This document shows positions 41,490 through 52,600 of a stretch of DNA of 64,000 nt, piece by piece. Position numbers and translations under genes: made by a program. Source of the DNA: Liolophura sinensis (Eukaryota; Mollusca; Polyplacophora; Chitonida; Chitonidae); assembly GCF_032854445.1 (NCBI RefSeq), contig NC_088296.1:10140706-10204705 (forward strand). Direction: 5' to 3'. A model generated the notes under the pieces. The model was not told where the DNA came from and ran no database searches. It saw only the letters and a list, made by a program, of their open reading frames with translations. Every line of letters begins with the position of its first letter. Position 1 is the first letter of the stretch.

Positions 41490-42095
41490 GTTGGGGTGAA
41501 TAGACTTCAGACAAACCTTAACCTCAGACAAATCCTAATGTCTGACAAACCTTCACCTAAAAAAAACATAACCCAATACAAAAGTTTACTTGTGTTAAAC
41601 CTCTGATACACCTTAAACCTGAAGCAAGACTTAAGCCGTAAACCTTAAACCTCAAGCAAACTTTAACCCCAAACAAACTTTACCATGACAAAGCTCAAGC
41701 TGGGACAAACCTTAACTTTAGACATACTTTAAACCTCCCACCAGCCTCAAACAAACCCCGACTTCAGACAAACCTTAAACTGCAGACCGGCCTCAAACAA
41801 ACCAATTCAGGTAAACTTTAAATCTCAGATCAGCCTCAAACAAATCATGACTTCCGAAATACCTTAACCTTAAACGTCTCAAACAAACCATGACGTCAGA
41901 CAAACCTTAACCTCAGACAAGCCTCAAACACACGATAACTTCAGAAAAACGTTCGCCTCCGACAAGCTTCAAACAAACTACGACTTGAAACAAACCTTCA
42001 CTTCACACCAGCCTCAAATAAACCTCAACATTAGACAAAAGTTCACCTCAGGCAAGCCTCAAACAAACCATGACTTTAGAAAAATGTTCACTAGA
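41490..42095. repeat. Minisatellite, period about 46 bp (unit 2)
   Basis: Orthologous to 22283-22990, with fewer copies. Confidence 0.85.
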
Positions 42096-42264
42096 GGCAA
42101 GTTTTGCGCGTGGGGCAGCGCTTATGATACATGAAGCATAATAATGCAGACATATGTCATGGCCCAGCTTTACACGCATTTATTATTTACTTAAGTCTTT
42201 TATATTTAAATTCCACCAGAGGGTTGCATGTAATTTTTGACACAGGTATGTTCCATAGAAACTT

Positions 42265-42420
42265 GATTTATGTATGTCTTTGATTAACGTTTTACGCCGT
42301 ACTCAAGAATATTTTACTTATACGATGACGGTCAGTATTTTGGAGGAAACAAACTTGCCATAACCCAGGGGAAAACCACGACTACCCGCACGTTTTCGGG
42401 CAGACCTTCCTACGTACAAA
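42265..42420 (-). repeat. SINE fragment (family 2), unit 2
   Basis: Same copy as 23150-23320, with the block 'acgccgtactcaagaatatt' better preserved. Confidence 0.75.
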
Positions 42421-42851
42421 AATTGATTGTGATCAAACCTGAATAGACCTGGTAACTTTATGACAGAAAAAATATTTATTTAATGTAAACCTCATGTTCA
42501 CAGCTTAAGTGTACGAGCTGGAATATTCCCGTTCACAGAGGTATCAAACAGGTTCTTCTTAAAGACAACTTGCCCTTAATCAATGAGGTAGCTTTGTTCG
42601 ATTCCAGCCTCCGCCTGGTCGGCTGGTATGTTTGGTACAGTAATAACTAAACTTACAGGGCTGACTGGTTGCCTTTGGATGTTGGGCTAACGTCACTGTA
42701 GTTGCTAACGTTACTGTAGAAGTGTATAAGTTGCTCAGCTAAGGGCAAAAACTGAAGAAGAAAAAAAAGTCAGAAAAATACACTCTATAGAACTGATATC
42801 ATTTGTTTCTCCTGTCTTAGCTCAAATATTTCCAATTTTGATTTAACTCAC

Positions 42852-42930
42852 CAGAAATACATGTTGCCGTCAGAATGACCAGTGGAATCAGAATCTGTCC
42901 CCAGCGTCTTGGAAGCCTTAGAGATTCCAT
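42852..42930 (-). CDS. Orphan gene-A-type signal-peptide exon, unit 2
   Basis: ATG at 42930, [19 protein letters not shown]..., donor gtgag at 42847-42851, phase 1. No gene-A-type exon 2 lies between it and gene B's own first exon (40443-40521). It may be an alternative first exon for gene B, since the phase fits the exon at 38407-38541, or a by-product of where the duplication broke. Confidence 0.6.
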
Positions 42931-42989
42931 GATTGTCTGCTCTCACATTTACAAACAGGACTATACCAATACAGCCTGGTCCACACAGT

Positions 42990-43010
42990 TAAGCTTTTAG
43001 CTATATGCGC
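42990..43010 (-). promoter_or_regulatory. Conserved promoter-like block, orphan exon
   Basis: Identical in core to 23875-23895, 60 bp upstream of the ATG at 42930. Confidence 0.45.
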
Positions 43011-43283
43011 ACATATGTGTATGCATTTATGCAGAAGTCGGTAAACATAAGCCTTTGTGGCTGTGCTTCCTTCTTGTGTCAGAAGTAAGCCCACTACTCC
43101 TGTAAAGGTATGAAGTCATGTGTACCCTACCTGTGCGACCTAACTTTGTACACATACGCCTGTGTGGTAGGATGTGTGGTGTGATCTGGTAAGAGAGCTA
43201 TATACGACAATATAATACGCACAGTTCTGCTTAACCCGGGACTAGTGACTGTGTGTTCACTGTGTTGAATTTAATTACTACGT

Positions 43284-43515
43284 TGAAAATATTTATTTAT
43301 TTATAGGGCTGGTGTTTATCGTCGTACTTAAGAATATTTCACTTTATATACGCTGGCGGCCAGCATTATGGTGGGAGAAAAACGGAAATTGCCCTGGGGA
43401 AACCCACGACCATCCGCAGGTTTCTGTCAGACCTTTTCACTTGCAGCCGGGGAGGAAGTCAGCATGAGACGGACAAGGGCTGTTAGTGACCGAATTGATG
43501 AGAGGCTTCTGAGTC
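43284..43515 (-). repeat. SINE (family 2), nearly complete
   Basis: Antisense: TTTA tail, 'cgtacttaagaatatttcac', 'ggcggccagcattatggtgg', 'gaccatccgcaggtttctg', then the tRNA-like part 'agcatgagacggac...gagaggcttctgagtcattt'. Repeated at 63795-64000; deleted in the middle in unit 1. Confidence 0.8.
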
Positions 43516-43714
43516 ATTTATTTTGAAAAAATGGTGATGAATGTCAGATAAAACTATGGTAGGTTTTAAGTAAAACTCTCAGCTGTTCGACAACATCTAT
43601 CATTTGAGCCATCGGAAATTAGGAGATGTGTCGTTACGATATGAAATTGCCACATAAACAATGACAGTGTCTTTGGTGTCTTTCTAACTCTCGGACTAAA
43701 TGATGTGTGAACCG

Positions 43715-44030
43715 TTTTGGTGGCCTAATGGTGAGAGCGTCTGCGTCTGCGTCGATCTGGGGTCAAACCCGGATAGGACCAAAGACTTTAAAAATGTACT
43801 TGTTGCTCTCGCCCAAGGCGCTCAGCGTTGAAAAGGTAGAGCAAGAAAACAGGACTTGTTGGCCCGACCTCAGTATGATTTGACTGGGTGTCATATCTAG
43901 TGTCTGCGGCATGATACTTCATTGGCGGTATGGACTCGTCCTGCATCGAGTAGACACAGTATATGTACACACACCTAATGACTCCTAATGGTCATGTGGC
44001 TGAAAAGTACGACGTAAAGCCCAAGCTTAC
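43715..44030 (+). repeat. tRNA-derived SINE (family 4)
   Basis: Head 'gtggcctaatggtgagagcg' with B-box-like 'ggtcaaaccc'; core 'cagtatgatttgactgggtg'; 3' domain 'tcatgtggctgaaaagtacg' shared with family 1. Not in unit 1. Confidence 0.75.
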
Positions 44031-44064
44031 AGACGTACATATAGGCTGCACACAAACCATGACC

Positions 44065-44067
<3 letters not shown>

Positions 44068-44112
<45 letters not shown>
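44068..44112. repeat. (TA)n microsatellite
   Basis: About 22 uninterrupted TA units directly after the family 4 SINE. Confidence 0.95.
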
Positions 44113-44117
<5 letters not shown>

Positions 44118-44259
44118 CAGACTTTACATAGTGAATTTTCACAAAAGTGTAAACAGAACAAAAAGTTCCTACTCATAATGACTCACAGAACACACTCACT
44201 GGATTATAAAATATCTGTAGAAGTTAATAAAATCTCTGAAAGAAATCCGAATAGAGTCA

Positions 44260-44700
44260 TACCTGTTTCATGACTTACACCTCAGTAATATTGGATGGTA
44301 CTACATCGCTTGGCGTTCGGTTTACACGAGTAGACCACTGGTCGGTCAGGTGTCAGTAAAATGTAATTTCGTGGGATGTAGTGTTTGATGCCTCCGGCAT
44401 GGCATTGCAGTGAGGACTGCTACAGGGAGACACCGTCGTGATATGGATGCTCTGTAGCGGGACACGTGCGATAACCTTACTAAAGGGAAGTGACTGAAAG
44501 TCAGTGTTCTAACGTCAATACGTTTATTATATTATGCTCTCCGGTCAAAAGTGGGAAGGTCCATCAGCAACTTGGGGATGGTCTTGGGTTTTCCCGGGGC
44601 TCTTCCCGATTTCCTACCACCATAATGCTGGTCGCCATCGTATAAGTGAAATATTCTTGACTACGGCGTAAGACAACAATCAAATAAATAAATAAATCAA
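44260..44700. repeat. Two further SINE pieces (families 4-like and 2)
   Basis: 44260-44480 has the core 'ggtcaggtgtcagtaaaatg' and 'atgcctccggcatggcat'. 44540-44700 is a sense family 2 body ending 'caatcaaataaataaataaa'. Confidence 0.65.
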
Positions 44701-44859
44701 TATATTTTGGAGATAGACAAATTTATTCGCATCTGCATTGCTGTCAACAAGTGATGACCCGCATGTATATATAGTAGCCCATCGAATAGTATGACTCTCA
44801 TTGATGTCACATCGAATATTGTAAATCATATTGATGTCTTTAATATTATTTAGAGACAG

Positions 44860-46030
44860 TCAGTATGAATGTGTTATTGATGTATATTAGGTAAATCAGT
44901 AATTTTATTAGGTAAAATTTAGTTCGGAAATAACCTTTGTATATTACTGTGATTAGGACAAATGGCATATGGTGAAGTATTGGGATTTATATAATGTAAT
45001 ATATTTAGATGATATGGTCAACTATGTTGTCCCAGAATAGCAATTTATGGCCTACCATCATGGAACACTCATCACAAAAAATTCCAAACAGTATTTTGAC
45101 TATAGCTTATTGTCAGAGTTTATTATAGGACCACACAGTGACTGACACAGTACTGTAGCTTAGTGGCTGTGGGTCTGCCAGGGTCCATGCCACTCACAGG
45201 ACGTGTAACTAACACAGGTTAAGAGTCAATTCGTTGTGTTCTAGTGTCTTTATCCTCCGAGTTACTAAGGCCGTAAGAGAGGATGTATTCGCAACTCGGG
45301 CTTTTGAGTCTATGATTTCTCTTCTGTCTAAAGAGTGAAGGAGAACTGACTGGATAATACTGTCACACAGGCAGTCTAGGTTGAGGATTCACTACACAAT
45401 TTCTACCATGCTATTTTGCACCTAGTTAAATATATCAGAATTTCGTCTGTTTTTGACAGAACAGAAAACGTTTCGCCCAGTGTCATTTACCACCCCTCGA
45501 GAGGGAATCAATGTAACAAAATACTGTGACTTCACTTCCAGCAAGCGTAGCTAAAACAATGCTGGCGATGCTAGGTTGATTTTTTGATATGTTGGAGAAA
45601 AAAGCCCAAGGTACATGATGGTATGGCATGGTACAGGTACCAGGCGAAAGTAAGAGGATATATATTCTGAGGTGCAGGTTGTCAAATTTACTACATAAAT
45701 AGTAAGAAAATAAATACGCTCAAGTAACCCGTGGAGACCTGTCCCTCACTAATTTGTTTCATTCAATTTACCTAAATCCATAAGGGAGATAACCTTAGTG
45801 TCAGTTGTTATTCCGAAGAACCCCACTGAAAGTTGGCCGTCCGCCTTTTATACGGTATTTGAAGTCAATATTTTACCAGCTTAAATGTTAGCCTTTGCCT
45901 TGACTTTTTAGGAGTTACTATCTTCCTGGGTTACGTCGACAGTGCCATTAGGCCTATATAGAGTGTGTCATGTCCGTGGAACACAAAAATATCTTAGGAA
46001 TCGCCCAAACGAGCGGGGAATGGAACGCAA
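44860..46030. other. Intergenic region downstream of gene C
   Basis: Collinear with 24215-25390 in unit 1; no gene recognised. Confidence 0.5.
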
Positions 46031-46034
46031 CATC

Positions 46035-46150
46035 ATTGGTCATTGGGCGTTGGACCGGCCAGTATTATGGTGGGAGGAAACCGGAAAGACCGGGGAAACC
46101 TACACCATCCATAGGTTGTTGGCAAACTTACCGACCTAATCCTGCTTCGT
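46035..46150 (-). repeat. SINE fragment (family 2), unit 2
   Basis: Same copy as 25395-25515, about 70 bp beyond the gene C stop codon. Confidence 0.75.
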
Positions 46151-46217
46151 AAGGAATCCAGTTTGGTTGCGTTCCACTAGCTGTATGCAACTGTTACAAT
46201 ACAGCAATCGTTTTCAG

Positions 46218-46692
46218 TCAATTAAAATGTTGTGTCAGATTCGTGTATAAAGTTTCGCTAACGTTGCTTGTACGTGCTTGGGTCTCCTCGCTTATGGCCT
46301 TGTACGGGTCGACACTGTCACGTGTAGAGATGTCAGAGGCAGATCCAGGTCCCTGATCAACCGCTGACATTTCAGGTTGTGTCAGAGTTGTGTATAAAGT
46401 TTCAGAGATCTCTGGCGTACTGGCAGAGGTGTAGATTCCACTTGAAGGGTTGCTTGGCCGTGCCGTGGCCTCTTCACCGATGTTTTCGTAGGGAGGGACA
46501 GTACTACGGGTAGAGACGTCAGCAGCAGATCCAGGTCCCTGATTAGCCGCTGACACTCCCGGTTCTGGAACAGCTCCATAGTCTGTGCCATAACTGCGCC
46601 TGGTCTTGTCCGGTACTGCCAAACCAATGACATTTTGATAGGAGTGGTCTGTGTTATGGCTTGTTGTGGGGTTCGTTGAGCTCATATTTCTC
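46218..46692 (-). CDS. Gene C exon 8: cytoplasmic tail
   Basis: Stop TGA at 46218-46220, acceptor tacag. Tyr motifs: YQNV (308), YGTD (324), YGAV (328), YENI (358), YTSA (377), YTTL (390), YKAI (420), YTNL (439). The tail contains an internal duplication: [16 protein letters not shown]...YENI...SETLYTTL is repeated as [16 protein letters not shown]...YKAI...SETLYTNL. It is unlike the gene A tail. Confidence 0.88.
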
Positions 46693-49600
46693 CTGTAATA
46701 CAACGGATGTAGCACATATTCGGCATTCATCATATTTATTCATAAATAAACAATTTCTTACGTCCAGGCGTCGTATTAGAAATCTCTATGCCAATTGCTT
46801 GAATAATGAACATCCCAGATCAGTAATTTTTTTTACAAAACTTTGCGCACATCCCTTTCCTCACCTGAAGACAACAAGGGCTAGGGCGACCACAGCCAGA
46901 AGAATCACTCCGTCTATACCTACTGCCAGACTGATCGTCAACGTTGAGGAATCCGCGGCTGTAGATGCAGCTGCGGCAGTAACAACTGAAGCGTAGTAAA
47001 CATCAACAACTCAGTTTATGAGCTTCTTGATGATTGTTTAGCACAGTAGTATTTAATCCACACCCTTTTATAATGTTACATATTTTATAAGGGAACTGAG
47101 AATTACTTCAATAGCCCATAAAAACATGCAACAGATTTATGCATGGAAGGAATCAGACACAGTGCGAACAGAAATACCGCACTTCGTCAGGCCGAACTAC
47201 CTAGAGGTAGGGCTGATGTCATGTGGTTTCTGAGGTAAATTGACAAGAGACCGCATTTTACCGCCTACGTGTGACCATTTACCAGCTATCACACTGCCGT
47301 TGCTGCTCTTGTTTTTCTCTTAGTATTGGACGTCTAAATTACAATCCTTGTTCATGTACATGTAAAAACATGCTATAAACATGGCGACACGTTGGATCAT
47401 TAAATGGATAACGGATTAGCGTCTAACACCACATTGTACTGTGAATATCGAAAGATCTACGGACAACCGCCAGAATCTGCCCTTTCGTCCGTTGATACCT
47501 GATATTTGCTTACCCAGGCTGCATCCCACCTCTTCATCCTTTCTTTGCCTGTATCCTTCCGCACACGCGCATGTGTAGTTGCCCATCGTGTGTACAAACT
47601 GAGTTGTTACCACATATGGTTGGATTTTCGATACACTCATCAATATAAGCTTACATAAGCTTACATAACAACTACACTTTTACATGTAACCTACGTCTTA
47701 CATTTTGTTCATTTATCGTTTGTTGCAAGCATACCTATCAACTATGAAATCTGCATCTTTATCTCTCCACAAAATCAGTAAACAGAAAAGAATGTGTAGA
47801 TTTCAAAATAATCATCAATTAATTTATTTGACACATTAGATGATTAAATGGATGACGGGTTAGGGACAAACGCCATTACTGTATCATGGGTGTGGACAGA
47901 TCTACGGAATAAGCGCATTTATTTACCCTTTGTACTGCATCTGATTACATTTGCTTACCCAGATTGCACCCCACCTCTTTACCCTCTCTCTGCCTGTATC
48001 CCTCTGCACACGCGCACCTGTGGTTGCCTTCCGTGTTTACACAAACGGCGTTGTTACCACATCGCTGTGGCTTTTTTTCACATTCGTCGATATCTGGTTA
48101 GGACGTTTCAAGCATAAGCGAGATATAGTTAACTACAAGAACTTGGCACATCTATGACATGCAGCCAATATACTCTTCACATGGGGTCAACAAAGCACTG
48201 GTTTCAAAACTACCTTTCTAATCGAAGCCAGTATGTCCTTTATAATTACTGCTTTTCTGTAACATCCCAACGTGTCATGGATTGTAGGCCTATTCTAGGT
48301 CTTATACGCTTTCTACATTATATCAAAGATTTGCTTGATTCACGTTTCACGCCGTTATTTCAATGTTAAAAATTTCTTCTTCTGCCCGATTGGACTTTGT
48401 ACTCCTTGTAGATGATATCAGCTTAATCGCCAGGAAGTATTAACGAAACCATAAATATTATGACACGTGAAGTTAAAAAAAAGTTCAAGATTGGTTATAT
48501 GCAAATAAGCTCTCATTTAATGTTGGGAAAACAAAAGTAACTATTGTAAAACCGTCTCGAAAGGGTTTCCATCCGGTATTTTCAACATGATTATGGGGAA
48601 ACCATTTTAAAGTAGTGAATGTCGTCATCTGCCTTGGTATTTTTTTGAACGATAAACTTCACTGGGGTCATACAAATCACATATGTAGCAGAGTATCTAG
48701 CCATATCGGACATTCACCATATTAAACACAGTGATAATAAAAAGCACTCTTAATACTCTATTATTCCATGACATTCTATTCTATGATATTTTAAGGTTTC
48801 GATGATAAGAACCCAATGACCTCTTGGCGGTGTGGATTCACAAATGGATGTTATGAACATTTTAGCCATATAGCCCACTTGCAGAGACAGTGATGTAGGC
48901 TGTGTTACTTTGTGGAGTGGGGGTTGTTCTAATCTTGCGTTGGTGCAGCTATTGTACAACAAATTACGCTCCACGCCTATTTTCCACCATGTCACTTGCT
49001 TTTGAATAATTATGACGTAAGCCGAAGCAATGAGTGTTAAAACTAAGCTTATGGAGTATAACATCATGAATCAAAAGTAACTGAATTTTCCTTGTAATAA
49101 TATGGATCAAAATATGGGCGATTACTCTATCCAGAAGTTTAAAACATACTGATCTCTTATTCATGGAACTACAAATTTTTAAGAATTTCAGGTGAAATCA
49201 AGTTGCTAGTGTCGTCCATGCCCATAAATCAATTCATCATCCGGAACAAGTACATGTCAATTTTAGAAATATTTTAACACGGCAAATTGATATATACAGT
49301 CACCCGACTAGAACTTTAAACTGCAATCTTCATAACCAATTTTTGGGGCCTATGTGGCTTAGTCGGTTAGCGCGCTAGCGCAGCGTAATGACCCATAAGC
49401 CTTTCACCAATGCGGTCGCTGTCAGTTCAAGTCCAGCTCATGCTGGCTTCCTCTCCATCCGTAAGTGGGAAGGTCTTTTAGCAACCTGCGGATGGTCATG
49501 GGTTTCCCACGGGCTCTGCCCGGTTTCCGCCCACCATAATGCTGGCCACCGTCGTATAAGTGAAATATTCTTGAGTAAGGCGTAAAACACCAATCAAATA

Positions 49601-52600
49601 AATAAATAAACCATAACCAATTTATTGCATGGCCTTTTTACAAATATTTAACAAACATCCAGAAATAAAACCGCGGCAGCTAAAAGTTTAAACCTGATTC
49701 GAGCCAGTGGCCTTAGTGGGAGAGCCAGCGAGGTACCCTGAGAATCAAAGCTTATGACTGATGTAAAATATTACTCACCTAGACACTGGCCTTTAGCAGA
49801 CCTTTGCGCTCCAGCTGAGCAAAGACACATATGTCTTACACCGACCTTTTCACATGTGGTGTTGACAGGACACAATTCCCTTCGAGTATCACATGTTTCT
49901 GTTTTACAACAGAAAATGTCCAGTACATTTTTGCACGAACAGGACCCCGTTGCACAAAGTTGTGTTGACAACCACAGAAAAGTATGATGATTTCACAAGT
50001 ACTTCTGCTGTACAGTCTACTAAATTCCGCGACATCTCTCGTACATTATGATTGCATCTATACGCCCATAACGATACGTCTTTCGTTCTTTTTCAAAGAA
50101 TGTAAAGACATTTGCAGTATCGTTGTTGTGTATCTTATACTTTGTAATCTGGGCGAGCGCTATCCATTATGTAAAGTAGTTACACAGACGTAAACTAGGG
50201 TTTACTGTTAATTTACGCAGAAAAACATTAACGGTGGCAGGTTTTCATAGGCACAATCGGGTGTGGGTGTGTACAAGAGGGTACAAAAACGTACACATTT
50301 CCTTTTTCTAGGAGAAGCAGCATTACTATATTATAGATACACTGTTAAATTTGTGTATGACCTTTACTCACGAAGACAAAACTGAAGCGAACTTCCTCGA
50401 GGGGATGTCAGGATATCTGAGTCTTCAGTACAACCACAAACACCTTGTACACATGTCGCCCTGTATCCACAACGTCGTCTACATCCGTCAGCTATAAAAT
50501 CTGTGAGAATTGACAGAAACATCAGATCAAATTTAACCAAAAGAGAAGTAAATACAAAGGAAACAAAATAAAATTTATTGCTGAGGGTTAAAACACATTT
50601 TATACATGTTATAAGTTAAGTGCGGTAATCATTGGATAAAAGTTTTACTGGAAACTTAGACGATTATACCAGCGTGTTGCGTGCGTTATACGAGCTGATG
50701 TTTTGTCGAGATAATCAATATTTTGACAAGCCCACATTCAACATATGACGGCTGCCTTTTCACAGCAGTTTTGTCGCTGTGCCAATAACGTAGAATAACA
50801 GCTAGTTATTTTCAGGTTTGCAATTTAATGCTCTTTGAAAATTACCAGCCTGGGTAGCACAGTTGGTAGAGCATCCGCTTCGAATCCGGTAGATTCAGGA
50901 TCAATCCTTGATTGAGTCACACCTAAGACTTTAAAAGAGGAAGTTGTAACTTCCTCGCTTGGCGTTCAGCGTGAAGGGGATAGTGCAAGGACTGGTTGAC
51001 CTGTAACAGTATAATGGCTGGGGCGGCGCGGCTTACTTGCCTTCGGTAAGTCGTCTCAGTGAAGCAGCACTAAATAAAAGAGCGGTGGAAATTCGTCCTG
51101 CAACAATTAGGCACATTACACGTACATGCACCCTAAGGATTCCTTCCTCGTCATATGACTGAAAAATTGTTGAGCACGACGTTAAGCCCCAAGCACTCAC
51201 TCGTTCTTTGAAAATGTGACGAAAAATTGTTTGCACTTATTGTTGTTGTCAACTGCTTTATTTAAAAAAAGGCATAAAAATTTTATACGATTAGTGCTCA
51301 AAGTTATTACCTGATCATAAGTAACTGTCCTTGTATGTATTGTTAAGTTGAGTGTAAAAAAATACTCAAAAATGTGTGCATTAAACTGAGTAATGCGGCA
51401 CTTAAAATCATTAAATAATGAGGCTGGTTTTATGCAATTTTTCCCGGCAACACTCAATATTCCGAATTACATTACAAAAGTTCAGTCTTTAAGAGCTACC
51501 AGAACTTCGCCATTTGGTCGAGTGCTAAAAAAGCTATAAGAGCGACAACAAGCATGTCAAATTTCTTCACGAAATGGTTTGCTTTTCTGCATATGGTTGT
51601 AAAAATACGTCATTAGATAACCGTTCAGTTATTTTTTTTCAAGTTTCTAGAAGATTTGACCGTCAGCAAGGCGGGGATTTACAGCACAAGAAGAAAGGAT
51701 TTTGAAAGGATTCAACAAAAACAACCGTATGTGTTCTCGCCAGCTGTTTTTCTACAACGACATCTGCACACAGGTTATAATTTTTATAATTAGGACCAGT
51801 AACTTGACCTTTAATGAGGCGTGTATTCTCCACAAACGTCTTGCCCAAGCTATTGGCCATCACATCCATTCATGATGTCGAAGTTATACACAAAAAATGT
51901 TCAACGCGTGAGGGTGTATTTGTATAGTACTATGACGGTTGTTTATGGTTTAAGGGGAATAACTCCCACCGCACAAGCCAGGCGGCTCTGTGCAGGATGT
52001 CCGACAGTGTGCCGCCGTTAAGCAGTTGTTCCTGTACAACCTGTCTCGTGTGTCATTTCGGGTGAGTTAAACCTGTTGTGCACTCAAATGATGTAAACAA
52101 TGAATACATAAATGTTCTTGAAACGTATCTGTTCAGTGTGAAGAATTTTACAATTTAATTAAGTACGAGCATGCTTCAACGTACTCAATTGGAGTCCTTT
52201 AAGTGTTAGCCAGCTGACGTTTTAGTTTACGAAGTCTGTCGTCAATGTTTCTGTATCTGCGCTACTTTAGTGGTGGTCAACATCTTACTTCAAGCTGTGC
52301 CATCTTTTATTGGCTGCCTCATCTTTCTTGAAGATGTTGATGAGCTCATTGATGTCTGTAAGTCCTTTAATTACGGTCGTGTTTACCTTCCTGTGCCATC
52401 CTTCCAAGTGGTGGGTTGTCCTTGGTTGTCCGTTGTCACGATGATCCCATACTAGTCGGGGAAAGCTCCCCTCCATACAGGTCTGTGTCACGTAGTCCGC
52501 CAACCTCAGCCGAAAAAGTGGTTGCTTCATTCATGATTTCATTCCGTATATCCTCAATTTGGTGAAGGATGAGTACTTGAACTACGGTGATTTCGTACAA

